Shown here: one piece after another, positions 9,171 to 18,024 of the stretch
Layout of the letters: each line of letters starts with the position of its first letter
Numbering within the stretch: position 1 is the first letter of the stretch
Assembly (NCBI GenBank): GCA_035696165.1
Contig: DASRQX010000354.1
Coordinates: 26,366-90,365, forward strand
Length of the DNA stretch: 64,000 nt
Source: Palsa-883 sp035696165
Lineage (GTDB): Bacteria; Pseudomonadota; Alphaproteobacteria; Acetobacterales; Acetobacteraceae
Reading direction: 5' to 3'
Program-made: the position numbers and the translations under genes
The notes under the pieces: generated by a model
The model's database searches: none
What the model was told of the DNA's origin: nothing
What the model saw: only the letters and a program-made list of their open reading frames with translations

Positions 9171-10277
9171 ATGGACGGCACCGGCGTGATGACCGCGGGT
9201 CAGGGCGCCGCGGTCTTCTTGTCCGGCCTGGAGAAGCGCTTCGACGGCGTGGGTGCCGTACGCGGCGTGTCGTTGGATGTTCGTTCCGGTGAGTTTCTGA
9301 CTTTGTTAGGACCGAGCGGGTCGGGCAAGACCACCACGCTGATGATGATTGCCGGGTTCGAGATGCCGAGTGCCGGCGACATCGCGATCGACGGCAAGTC
9401 GGTCGTGGGATTACCACCGTACAAGCGCAACATCGGCATGGTGTTCCAGAACTATGCGCTGTTTCCGCACCTGACCGTGGCGGAGAACATTGCGTTTCCG
9501 CTGAAGCAGCGCGGCGTCGATCGCACGACGCGGGCGCGGCTGGTGGAGGAGAGCCTGGAGCTGGTGCGGCTGCCGGGGTACCAGACGAGGTATCCTCGGC
9601 AATTGTCAGGTGGCCAGCAGCAGCGTGTGGCACTGGCACGGGCGATCGTGTTCCGACCTCGATTGTTGTTGATGGATGAACCGCTGGGCGCGCTTGACAA
9701 GCAGTTGCGCGAAAGCCTGCAACTGGAAATGCGGCGGCTGCACGCGGATCTGGGGATCACGTTCATTTACGTGACGCATGATCAGGAAGAGGCGCTGACC
9801 ATGTCTGATCGTGTGGCTGTGATGAATGAAGGGCTGATCGCGCAGGTGGGATCACCTGAAGAGATCTACGACCGGCCATGCGACCGGTTCGTTGCTTCAT
9901 TCATTGGGGAATCGAATTTTCTATCCGGGACGGTGCGCAGCGTTGAGAATGGGATCGTGGTGGCTGAGTGTGCCGGCGGGATCGTGCGTGGAGCGATGGC
10001 GGGATCGGCACGGGTCGGCGCCGAAATCACGCTGACGGCACGGCCGGAGCGAATCCGGTTTGCCGACGCGGCCGTCGCGGATGGTGCTCGCTCGAACCGA
10101 CTGCGGACGACAGTGGTGGAGGCGGTGTTTGCCGGCGAACGTTGTCGTTACCAATGCCAGAGTGCGGGCGGCGTCACGATCGTGCTGAAGGAACCGTCCG
10201 GCGCCGGCGTGCGGCGGCGGGTCGTCGGCGAGACGGCGGACATCGTCTGGGCCGTTGACGACACGGTGGCGGTGTGA
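9171..10277 (+). CDS. PotA-type ABC transporter ATPase
   Basis: This 368-residue ATPase has Walker A GPSGSGKTT, the Q-loop FQNYALFPHLTV, signature LSGGQQQRVALARA, Walker B LLLMDEPLGALD and H-loop YVTHDQEEA. A TOBE-type regulatory domain fills the C-terminal third. It energises the importer encoded by the flanking genes. ATG at 9171 is three bases after the binding-protein stop; a second in-frame ATG at 9189 is possible. Confidence 0.92.
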   Translation: MDGTGVMTAGQGAAVFLSGLEKRFDGVGAVRGVSLDVRSGEFLTLLGPSGSGKTTTLMMIAGFEMPSAGDIAIDGKSVVGLPPYKRNIGMVFQNYALFPHLTVAENIAFPLKQRGVDRTTRARLVEESLELVRLPGYQTRYPRQLSGGQQQRVALARAIVFRPRLLLMDEPLGALDKQLRESLQLEMRRLHADLGITFIYVTHDQEEALTMSDRVAVMNEGLIAQVGSPEEIYDRPCDRFVASFIGESNFLSGTVRSVENGIVVAECAGGIVRGAMAGSARVGAEITLTARPERIRFADAAVADGARSNRLRTTVVEAVFAGERCRYQCQSAGGVTIVLKEPSGAGVRRRVVGETADIVWAVDDTVAV

Positions 10278-11169
10278 GGCAACCCACTTGAGCGTCGTCC
10301 TATCGATTGCGATACCCACTGCGTCACGCGTAAGGCGCCACTGGAACCCATCCCCGCTGCTGCTGACGCTGCCGCTAGTCCTGTACATGCTGGTGTTCTA
10401 CGCATTGCCCGTCGCGGCGATGCTGATGCGTAGCGTATCCGACCCGAATTGGACGCTGGAGAACTATCGCCAGCTCGCGCACGACACTGTCTTCTTCCAC
10501 GTCTTCTGGACCACGCTGCGCACCGCGCTGGTCGTCACCATTGGCGCCCTGCTGCTGGGGTATCCCGTCGCGTTGGCGCTGGCTCGCTTACCGCGCGGGC
10601 CCGCAGCAGTGGTGCTGGTGCTTGTTCTGTTGCCGTTCTGGACCAGCGTGCTGGTGCGTAGCTACGCCTGGATGGTGCTGCTAGGTCGCCATGGGTTAGT
10701 AAACGAGGCGCTGACCGCCGCCGGCCTGATCGATTCACCGCTGAAGCTGCTGAACACCCCCATAGCGGTCTATATCGCGATGATCCACATCCTGTTGCCC
10801 TACATGATCCTGCCGATCGCCAGCGTGCTGCGGCAGATCGACCCCGCACTGCCGCGCGCCGCGGCCGGGCTGGGATCGACGCCGTTCAGCACCTTCCGCC
10901 AGGTGGTCCTGCCGCTGTCGATGCCAGGCGTCGCTGCTGGTGTGCTGCTGGTGTTCGTGCTGTCGCTCGGTTTCTACATCACACCTATGTTGGTCGGCGG
11001 GCCACACGACATGCTGCTGTCGATGCTGATCTCGCAGCAGGTAGAGCTGATCGACTGGCCATACGCATCGTGCCTGTCGGCGACGCTGTTGGCCGCGACA
11101 CTGGTGATGTTGGCAGTGTTCCAGCGCCTGCCGGGCGTGCGCAACGTGCTGCGGGTGGCCGGACGATGA
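10255..11169 (+). CDS. PotB-type ABC transporter permease
   Basis: This is a 304-residue inner-membrane permease with six predicted helices starting near LLLTLPLVLYMLVFYALPV. The EAA loop reads RAAAGLGSTPFSTFRQVVLPLSMPG. It pairs with the next gene to form the transmembrane channel. The ATG at 10255 overlaps the ATPase by 23 bases; a TTG at 10288, just after the ATPase stop, would give 293 residues and is a realistic alternative. Confidence 0.9.
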   Translation: MTTRWRCEATHLSVVLSIAIPTASRVRRHWNPSPLLLTLPLVLYMLVFYALPVAAMLMRSVSDPNWTLENYRQLAHDTVFFHVFWTTLRTALVVTIGALLLGYPVALALARLPRGPAAVVLVLVLLPFWTSVLVRSYAWMVLLGRHGLVNEALTAAGLIDSPLKLLNTPIAVYIAMIHILLPYMILPIASVLRQIDPALPRAAAGLGSTPFSTFRQVVLPLSMPGVAAGVLLVFVLSLGFYITPMLVGGPHDMLLSMLISQQVELIDWPYASCLSATLLAATLVMLAVFQRLPGVRNVLRVAGR

Positions 11170-11954
11170 TCGTGCGCCTCTCCCTGGGGACCGTGGTTGC
11201 ACTGGTGCTGCTGTTCATGGCGCTGCCGATCCTGGTGATCGTGGTTCTGTCGTTCTCCTCGGCGACCTATCTGACGTTCCCACCGCCAGCGTTCGGCCTG
11301 CGGTGGTATCGCGAATACTTCGCCAGCCACGAATGGTTGGCGGCAACCGGACTTAGTCTTTCGGTTGCCGCCTGTGTGGTGGTGCTGGCAACTGTCTTGG
11401 GAACCCTCGCGGCGCTGGGTCTCGCGCGGTTGAAGCCCGCGCTGCGCACCGCCGCGGCGGCACTGATCCTGTCACCCATGATCGTGCCGGTGATCGTGGT
11501 GGCCATCGGCATCTACTACGCTTATTCCCGCTACGGATTGGTCGGCAGCCCTGTGGGCCTGGTACTGGCGCAGACCTGCCTGGCGGTGCCCTTCGTTGTC
11601 ACCAGCGTCACCGCGAGCCTGGCCGGGTTCGATCGGCGGCTGGAACAGGCATCGCTGTCGTTGGGCGCGACGCCATGGGGCACGTTCCGCCAGGTGACCT
11701 TGCCGCTGATCCGCCCGGGCGTGCTGGTGGGGGCGCTGTTCGCCTTCATCAGCTCTTTCGACGAGCTGATCGTGGCGCTGTTCCTGTCTGGCTCCGGCGC
11801 GGTAACCCTGCCAAGGCGCATGTGGGATGATCTTCGTTTCGAAATTGATCCGACAATCGCGGCGGTGTCCACATTGACCGTTGTGCTGACCGCATCCCTG
11901 CTGGCTGCGGCGCACCTGCTGCGCCAGCGCGGGGGGCGGTTGCGCACGCATTAG
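11166..11954 (+). CDS. PotC-type ABC transporter permease
   Basis: This is a 262-residue second permease of the importer. It starts MIVRLSLGTVVALVLLFMA and overlaps the previous stop as ATGA. Its EAA loop is QASLSLGATPWGTFRQVTLP. Six helices are expected. It completes the set of binding protein, ATPase and two permeases at 8058-11954. The next gene starts 65 bases downstream. Confidence 0.92.
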   Translation: MIVRLSLGTVVALVLLFMALPILVIVVLSFSSATYLTFPPPAFGLRWYREYFASHEWLAATGLSLSVAACVVVLATVLGTLAALGLARLKPALRTAAAALILSPMIVPVIVVAIGIYYAYSRYGLVGSPVGLVLAQTCLAVPFVVTSVTASLAGFDRRLEQASLSLGATPWGTFRQVTLPLIRPGVLVGALFAFISSFDELIVALFLSGSGAVTLPRRMWDDLRFEIDPTIAAVSTLTVVLTASLLAAAHLLRQRGGRLRTH

Positions 11955-12018
11955 GGGTGGCTGCTGGCCGGCCGGGCAGGACGCGCTATACTCCATCCGA
12001 CCCATGGGGGAGTGACCG

Positions 12019-13398
12019 ATGTCCACGACGACGCTGCCGAATGCCACCCTGCTCTCGACCTACGAATCCATCACCCCGGGCTCCGCCGCCCTCGCCGCAC
12101 AGGCCCAGGCGGTGCTGCCCAGCGGGCTGGCACATGACAGCCGCAACTTCGACCCGTATCCGATCTACGTCACGCGAGCCGCCGGACCACTGAAGTGGGA
12201 CGTCGATGGCAACAAGTATGTCGACTATTTCGGTGGCCATGGCGCGCTGATCCTGGGGCACAATCACCCGAAGGTGCTGGCGGCGGTGCACGCGGCGCTG
12301 GACAGGGGCACCCATTTCGGCGCCTGCCACGAGCTTGAGGTGCGCTGGGCGGAGCTGGTGTGCCAGATGGTGCCGTCGGCGGAATGCGTGCGCTTCACCT
12401 CCTCGGGCACCGAGGCGACGCTGATGGCGCTGCGGCTGGCGCGCGCCTACACCGGGCGAACCAAGCTGCTGCGCTTCCGTGGCCATTTCCACGGCTGGCA
12501 CGACCACATGACCAACGGTCATCATGACCACTTCGATGGCAGCGCAAGCGCCGGGGTGTTGGGCGGCATCGCTGACCACGTGCTGCTGTGCGATCCGAAC
12601 GATACCGACGGGCTGATCAAGATCTTCGAGCAGCATCGCGACATCGCTGCGGCGATCCTGGAGCCGACGGGTGCACATTTCGGCCGCATGCCAATCGAGC
12701 AGGCGTTCCTCAAGACGCTGCGCACGCTGACCAAGGATACCGGCACAATTCTGATCTTCGACGAGGTCGTCACCGGCTTCCGCTGTTCCCCTGGTGGCGC
12801 GCAGCAGGTGCTGGGCATCACGCCGGATATGACCACGCTGGCGAAGATCCTGGCCGGCGGCATGCCGGGCGGCGCGGTGTGCGGACGCCGCGACATCCTT
12901 GACCTGCTGGACTTCAAGCGCACCAAGGCAAAGGGGATCGAGAAGATCGCGCATCCCGGCACGTTCAACGCCAATCCGGTGTCAGCCGCGGCAGGCATCG
13001 CAACGTTGGAAATCCTGTCCACCACCGATGCCAACGCAAAGGCCAATGCCTATGGCGAGACGTTGCGCAAACGGATGAATGAGGTGCTGCTGGAGGAGAA
13101 GGTGAAGATGGCCGTGCACGGCTCCTACTCCGGCTTCCATGTCTACACAAACCCCGACAAGGACGACATCACGCCGGGCCAGTTTGATGCGACGGCGTAT
13201 ATCGCCAAGATGATCAACGCGAAGAAGGACGGCTTCGCCAACGCGCTGCGGATGGGCATGTTGGTGAACGGTGTCGATGTGAACTCCGGGCCGTCAGGCA
13301 CCATCTCCGCCACGCATGGCGACGACGAGATGGCTGTCACGATCGACGCCTTCCGCAGCACCATCCGCGCGCTGAAGCGCGAAGGGGCACTATCCTGA
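12019..13398 (+). CDS. Class III aminotransferase / GSA-aminomutase-like PLP enzyme
   Basis: This 459-residue fold-type I PLP enzyme resembles glutamate-1-semialdehyde 2,1-aminomutase. The PLP pocket motifs are SSGTEATLMALRLARAYTG and IFDEVVTGFR. The Schiff-base lysine is K276 in TLAKILAGGMPGGA. A GGGGGAG at 12006-12011 supports the ATG at 12019. Its position inside an import and oxidation block argues for a catabolic aminotransferase or aminomutase rather than haem synthesis. The amino donor cannot be read from sequence. Confidence 0.85.
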   Translation: MSTTTLPNATLLSTYESITPGSAALAAQAQAVLPSGLAHDSRNFDPYPIYVTRAAGPLKWDVDGNKYVDYFGGHGALILGHNHPKVLAAVHAALDRGTHFGACHELEVRWAELVCQMVPSAECVRFTSSGTEATLMALRLARAYTGRTKLLRFRGHFHGWHDHMTNGHHDHFDGSASAGVLGGIADHVLLCDPNDTDGLIKIFEQHRDIAAAILEPTGAHFGRMPIEQAFLKTLRTLTKDTGTILIFDEVVTGFRCSPGGAQQVLGITPDMTTLAKILAGGMPGGAVCGRRDILDLLDFKRTKAKGIEKIAHPGTFNANPVSAAAGIATLEILSTTDANAKANAYGETLRKRMNEVLLEEKVKMAVHGSYSGFHVYTNPDKDDITPGQFDATAYIAKMINAKKDGFANALRMGMLVNGVDVNSGPSGTISATHGDDEMAVTIDAFRSTIRALKREGALS

Positions 13399-13431
13399 TG
13401 TAATCCACAACCACCGATAGGGAGGCAGGTT

Positions 13432-14679
13432 ATGACCACGATCAGTCGCCGTTCGACACTTCGATTGGCTGCCAGCTCCGCGCTGGCCGGACTTGCGGTA
13501 CCCTCGATCTCGAGGGCAGCAGAGAAGTCCGTCACCGTGGGCATCGACCTGTCTCTCACCGGGGCGGACGCCGATACCGCGGTTCGCATCAAGGACGGGT
13601 TCCTGATGGCGATCGATGAGGCGAACGCCAAGGGCGGCCCGGCCGGCTATCACATCAATGTCCTGCTCCTCGACGACGGCACGGCGACCGCCGGGCAGTA
13701 TGATCCGGCGCAGGCGGCGGTGAATGTCCGCAAAATGGTTGCGGACAAGACCTGCGTCGCGGCGCTGGGGCCCATGAGCTCCACACCCGGCAAGGCGATG
13801 TCGCCGATCTTCAGCCAGGGTGGGCTGGCGACCATCACGCCGACCTCGACCAACCCAGACATCACCGATCCGAAATTCGCCGGCCTGTACCGCCCGGCGG
13901 GGAAGGCGGTGTATTTCCGCACCGTCACCACAGATGCGTATCAGGGGCCGAATCTCGCCAACTACTTCGCCGACGTGATCAAGGTGAAGACGATGTACGG
14001 GCTGGATGACAGCGGCGCGTACGGGATTGGCATTTCCACGGCATTCGAGAACCGTGCCGCGAAAAAGGGCATCAAAGTCCTGGGCCATGACCGGCTTGAC
14101 CCCAAGGCGGCCGACTACACAGCCGCGCTGACGAAGATCAAAGGGCTCAACCCAGACCTGATCTATTACGGTGGCGACGCGCAGGCTGGCGTGAAGCTGG
14201 CCAAGCAATCATATGACATCGTGCCGAAGATGCTGAAAGCTGGCGGCGATGGCATGTATGGGCCGTCGGTGCTGTCAGGCGCCGGCTTCCCCGCCGCGAA
14301 CGGATGGTATGCAACGGTCGCCAGCCCGCACATGATCCAGCAAGACACACTGGAGCCATGGGTCAAGCGCTTCGCAGCCAAGTTCAACCTGCAGCCGTCG
14401 GATTACTCAATCACCGCGTACGACGCCGCGTTGGTTGTGCTCGACGCGATCGAGCGGGTGGCGAAGACCGGCAAGCCGGTGACACGCGAGGCAGTGCGGG
14501 ATGCCATCCAGGCAAGCAAGACGAAGACGCTGCAAGGCGTGGTGTCGTTCGACGATAACGGCGACCTGACCAGCCGGGTGGTGAGCATCTTCCAGGTGCA
14601 GCATGACCCGAAATATCCCGACGACGACATCGTGCACCAGTATAAATATATTGGCGCCGCGCCGGACGAGAGCGTCTGA
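13432..14679 (+). CDS. Liv-type ABC substrate-binding protein with Tat leader
   Basis: This is a 415-residue type I periplasmic binding protein of the branched-chain-amino-acid (LivJ/K) class. It has a twin-arginine leader (ISRRSTLRLAASSALAGLA). Mature motifs include VGIDLSLTGADADTAVRIKDG and LDDGTATAGQYDPAQAA. No Liv permease or ATPase genes are near, so this binding protein is orphaned. It may deliver to a permease encoded elsewhere or act as a sensor. It ends at a GC-rich hairpin. Confidence 0.87.
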   Translation: MTTISRRSTLRLAASSALAGLAVPSISRAAEKSVTVGIDLSLTGADADTAVRIKDGFLMAIDEANAKGGPAGYHINVLLLDDGTATAGQYDPAQAAVNVRKMVADKTCVAALGPMSSTPGKAMSPIFSQGGLATITPTSTNPDITDPKFAGLYRPAGKAVYFRTVTTDAYQGPNLANYFADVIKVKTMYGLDDSGAYGIGISTAFENRAAKKGIKVLGHDRLDPKAADYTAALTKIKGLNPDLIYYGGDAQAGVKLAKQSYDIVPKMLKAGGDGMYGPSVLSGAGFPAANGWYATVASPHMIQQDTLEPWVKRFAAKFNLQPSDYSITAYDAALVVLDAIERVAKTGKPVTREAVRDAIQASKTKTLQGVVSFDDNGDLTSRVVSIFQVQHDPKYPDDDIVHQYKYIGAAPDESV

Positions 14680-14694
14680 CACGGGCCATGCCGG

Positions 14695-14718
14695 CGCGGC
14701 CGGGCTTGACCGGCCGCG
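14695..14718. terminator. GC-rich hairpin after Liv-type binding protein
   Basis: The 9-bp arms 14695-14703 and 14710-14718 (cgcggccgg / ccggccgcg) pair around the hexaloop gcttga. The position just downstream of a stop codon fits a terminator or mRNA-stabilising stem-loop. No T run follows. Confidence 0.6.
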
Positions 14719-14768
14719 TCGGAACGCCATCCGATACCTTAACCTACGACCCAAGGAGCCTTACCCCG

Positions 14769-16268
14769 ATGAATGACGTCCCGGCCGAGACCCGCAACAC
14801 CAACCCGTACCTGGCGTTGGGAGTCCGGCCGTTCATCAATTGCGCCAGCGTGCGCACCGCGCATTCCGGCAGCCTGATGCTACCGGAGGTGCGCGCCGCC
14901 GTCGCGCAGGCCTCGCGACAGTTCGTCAGCCTGGACGAGCTGATGCAAGGCGCCATGATGCGCATCGCGGAGCTGACCGGGTCGGAATGCGGCATGGTGA
15001 CCTGCGGCAGTGCCGCAGCGCTGACGCTGGCCACGACGGCCTGCGTCGCCGGCAATGACCCGGCAAAGATTTTGCGCCTGCCGTTCACCGATGGCTGGGT
15101 GAACCGGGTGATCCTGATGAAGAACCAGCGGTTCTCCTATGATCAGGCGGTCCGCATGGTAGGCACGCATATCGTCGAGATCAGCTCCATCGCCGAGCTG
15201 GATGAGGCGCTGATTGAGCCGGTGGCGATGATCCTCGTGTTGGGCAACCAGGACGAGACCTCAGCCGTGAAGCTGGAGGATTTCATCGCACGGGCGAAGC
15301 CACGGGGCATTCCCGTGCTGGTCGATGCGGCCTCCGAGCACATCGAGAAGCCGAGCCCCTATCTGACGCGCGGTGCCGACATGGTGATCTATAGCGGCGG
15401 CAAGTTCCTGCGCGGGCCGCAGACCAGCGGGCTGCTGCTCGGCCGCAAGGACTTGATCCAGGCCGCCTGGCGCAACGCCTCGCCGCATCAGGGTTTCGCG
15501 CGCGGAATGAAGGTGTCGAAGGAGGACGTGATCGGCGTGCTCGCGGCGCTAGAGGTGTGGTTCGAGCATCGCGACCCGGCGGTGGAGCTGAAGCGCTGGA
15601 ATGACGATGTGGCGACCATTGCCGGGCGGCTGACGATGCCGGGTGTTAGCACGAAGGTGGTCCCGCCCAAGGGTGTGGTGAAGGTGCCGCGGCTGGTGGT
15701 GAGCTGGGACAACGCGACGTTCCCGTTCGACGGCGAAACGCTGCGCTTGCGCGTGTTGGATGGCGAGCCGCGGGTGATGCTGGACGACATGGCCACCACG
15801 GCGAACGCGGTGGAGGTGGATCCGTTCGGATTGCAGGCGGGAGAGGCCGATCAGGTCGGCCGCGCGATTGCGGCGGCGCTGATGATTCCCGCCGCGGCGA
15901 CCGCGCCGGCCCCGGCGCCGAAGACCGACATCTCCGGCGCCTGGGATGTGCAGGTCTCGTTCCTGCATGGGGCGCGGACGCACCGGCTGACATTGCAGCA
16001 GCAAGGTGGCTCCATTACTGGCAGTCAGACATCGCAGCAGTTTGACGGCCCGGTCAGCGGCAGTCTTTGCGCGGACGGCGTGCACCTCGAGTTCCGCACC
16101 CGGTATGAAGGCGCGACGATCTTCTACTCGTTGGATGGCAACGTCGCGGATGGAAGGATGAAGGGCACGGTTGAACTCGGGACAGCCAGTGACCACCATC
16201 AAGGTCCGATCAACAAGTCACAGTTCGGCACCGGCGCGTTCCAGGCGGTGCGGGCGGGGGCAGCGTGA
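14769..16268 (+). CDS. SelA-like PLP enzyme with fused C-terminal beta-rich domain
   Basis: This 499-residue protein starts at the ATG behind AAGGAG (14753-14758). Residues 1 to about 375 follow the SelA / D-glucosaminate-6-phosphate ammonia-lyase branch of fold-type I PLP enzymes: CGSAAALTLATTACVAG binds phosphate, VLVDAASEHIEKPSPYL carries the Asp, and SGGKFLRGPQTSGLLLG carries the Schiff-base K212. Residues about 385-499 are an extra domain of short strands (SGAWDVQVSFLHGARTHRLT, LQQQGGSITGSQTSQQFDG) resembling small beta-barrel or lipocalin-like modules. The tail overlaps the next gene by one base. Probably an ammonia-lyase or racemase-like enzyme on an amino acid; substrate unknown. Confidence 0.8.
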   Translation: MNDVPAETRNTNPYLALGVRPFINCASVRTAHSGSLMLPEVRAAVAQASRQFVSLDELMQGAMMRIAELTGSECGMVTCGSAAALTLATTACVAGNDPAKILRLPFTDGWVNRVILMKNQRFSYDQAVRMVGTHIVEISSIAELDEALIEPVAMILVLGNQDETSAVKLEDFIARAKPRGIPVLVDAASEHIEKPSPYLTRGADMVIYSGGKFLRGPQTSGLLLGRKDLIQAAWRNASPHQGFARGMKVSKEDVIGVLAALEVWFEHRDPAVELKRWNDDVATIAGRLTMPGVSTKVVPPKGVVKVPRLVVSWDNATFPFDGETLRLRVLDGEPRVMLDDMATTANAVEVDPFGLQAGEADQVGRAIAAALMIPAAATAPAPAPKTDISGAWDVQVSFLHGARTHRLTLQQQGGSITGSQTSQQFDGPVSGSLCADGVHLEFRTRYEGATIFYSLDGNVADGRMKGTVELGTASDHHQGPINKSQFGTGAFQAVRAGAA

Positions 16269-17068
16269 TGGACGGCTTCGTTTCGATCGGCGTCAGCAGT
16301 GGCCGCGCGGAGCGGCTGCGCATGCGGCAGGGTCTGTTCACCGGGCCGACCTCGGGTCTGGCGCCGGGAAACGTGCAGGCAAACCTGGTGATCCTGCCGA
16401 AAGATCTGGCCAACGACTTCCTGCGCTTCGCGCAGGCCAACCCGCGACCGTGTCCGGTGCTCGGCGTAACCGATGTGGGCAGCCCGTATATTCCGTCGCT
16501 GGGCGAGGATCTTGATCTCCGCACCGACCTGCCGCGCTACCGCGTCTGGCGGCACGGTGAGCTGGTCGACGAGCCGACCGATGTCAGCGATCTGTGGCGG
16601 GATGACCTGGTGGGGTTCGCGATCGGCTGCTCGTTCTCGTTTGAGGAGGCGCTGATTGAGGACGGCATCGAAGTGCGGCACATCGCGTGCAACACCAACG
16701 TGCCGATGTATCGCACGAATGTGGACTGCGTGCCGGCCGGCATGTTCCACGGCAAGCTGGTGGTCTCGATGCGGCCGATGAAGCCGGCGGATGCGATCCG
16801 CGCGGTGCAGATCACCTCGCGGTTTCCCTCGGTGCATGGCGCGCCGGTGCATATCGGGCTGCCGGCGCTGATCGGCATCAAGGATATTGCGAAGCCGGAT
16901 TATGGTGACGCGGTGCCCGTTGGCGCGGACGAGCTGCCAGTGTTCTGGGCATGCGGCGTGACACCGCAGTCGGTCGTGGCGTCGGTGAAGCCCGAATTCT
17001 GCGTCACCCACGCGCCAGGCAGCATGCTGATCACCGACCTCCGCAACACCAAGCTCGCCGCGCTGTAA
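16268..17068 (+). CDS. DUF1445 / D-glutamate-cyclase N-half-like putative hydro-lyase
   Basis: This 266-residue protein has the DUF1445 (YcsI-type) signatures: RMRQGLFTGPTSGLAPGNVQ, NPRPCPVLGVTD, FAIGCSFSFEEALIEDG and NTNVPMYRTNVDC. In animal mitochondrial D-glutamate cyclase this domain is the N-terminal part of one polypeptide whose C-terminal part is DUF4392. Here DUF4392 is the next gene, eight bases on. The likely reaction is conversion of D-glutamate or a close analogue to its cyclic lactam, or the reverse. The ATG at 16268 overlaps the PLP enzyme stop (TGATG). Confidence 0.85.
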   Translation: MDGFVSIGVSSGRAERLRMRQGLFTGPTSGLAPGNVQANLVILPKDLANDFLRFAQANPRPCPVLGVTDVGSPYIPSLGEDLDLRTDLPRYRVWRHGELVDEPTDVSDLWRDDLVGFAIGCSFSFEEALIEDGIEVRHIACNTNVPMYRTNVDCVPAGMFHGKLVVSMRPMKPADAIRAVQITSRFPSVHGAPVHIGLPALIGIKDIAKPDYGDAVPVGADELPVFWACGVTPQSVVASVKPEFCVTHAPGSMLITDLRNTKLAAL

Positions 17069-17075
17069 TCCACGC

Positions 17076-17966
17076 GTGGACCGCGCGGCGCTGATCGACG
17101 CCGTCGAGGCGGTGGTTCATCGAGATGTTGGCCGCAACATCGCGCCACTGTTTGCCGCGACACGCGGAGGGTTGCGCGATGCGGTTTCGGCCATCGCCAA
17201 TACACCCGGCCCGATTGGGCTGATCACTGGCTTTTACGTGCCGGGCGGGATACCGCCCGCGGCAGAGACCGATGGACCGGTGGCAACTGCTCTGTTGGCC
17301 CGTGCGCTCCGTCGGGTGGGCATCGCGTGCCGTATCTGCACCGATGCACCCTGCGTGTCCGCATGCGTCGCCGCCCTCGCGGCAGCGGACGCGATCGATG
17401 TCGCGATCGACGTTGTGCCGTTGGGCGGCGACGTGGCGGAGGCCATAGCCACCTGGCGCGCCTATCGCGTAAAGCTGGCGATCGCGATCGAACGCTGCGG
17501 CCGCACAAAGGACGGCACGGCACGCAACATGCGGGGCGAAGATATCAGCGCTGAGACGACGTTGCTGGATGGTCTATTTCTTGCCGGGCCCTGGGATACG
17601 GCGGCAATCGGTGACGGCGGCAACGAGATTGGCACCGGCGGGTTGTCACGTGCCTTGGTCGCCGACTGCATCGCGCACGGGGAGACGATTGCCTGCGTCA
17701 CACCGGCTTCGCACCTGATCCTGGCGGGCGTCTCGCACTGGGGCGTGTATGCGCTACTCGGCGGATTAGCGGTGCAACGCCCGGATTGGCGGGGCACGAT
17801 GGTCGACTGCCTCGATCCACGACTGGACCAGTCGATTCTGGAATCGACAGTACGCAATGGCCCCGCGGTAGACGGTGTGACCCGCCAGCAGACTGCGACA
17901 ATCGACAGCCTGGAGCCGGCAGCGCACCACCAGGTATTGCAAGCGATTCGGATGCTGGTGACATAG
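17076..17966 (+). CDS. DUF4392 / D-glutamate-cyclase C-terminal-like protein
   Basis: This 296-residue protein starts at GTG 17076. Characteristic stretches are GLITGFYVPGGIPPAAETDG, IERCGRTKDGTARNMRGEDI and GDGGNEIGTGGLSRAL. These match the D-glutamate-cyclase-like C-terminal domain (DUF4392). Together with the preceding DUF1445 gene it reconstitutes the two-domain architecture of the mitochondrial enzyme as two subunits. Co-transcription is nearly certain from the eight-base spacing. Activity on D-glutamate is inferred from the family only. Confidence 0.82.
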   Translation: MDRAALIDAVEAVVHRDVGRNIAPLFAATRGGLRDAVSAIANTPGPIGLITGFYVPGGIPPAAETDGPVATALLARALRRVGIACRICTDAPCVSACVAALAAADAIDVAIDVVPLGGDVAEAIATWRAYRVKLAIAIERCGRTKDGTARNMRGEDISAETTLLDGLFLAGPWDTAAIGDGGNEIGTGGLSRALVADCIAHGETIACVTPASHLILAGVSHWGVYALLGGLAVQRPDWRGTMVDCLDPRLDQSILESTVRNGPAVDGVTRQQTATIDSLEPAAHHQVLQAIRMLVT

Positions 17967-18024
17967 GTGGCTCTCACTCTTCCTCGCTGAGTGGGCGATC
18001 GGGAGGAGAGGAAAAGGGACGGAA

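Noticed and set aside
12019..13398. hemL (glutamate-1-semialdehyde aminomutase)
   Set aside because: Fold and lysine fit, but the catabolic context and the non-standard N-terminus argue against a haem-synthesis role, and alphaproteobacteria normally use HemA (5-aminolevulinate synthase).
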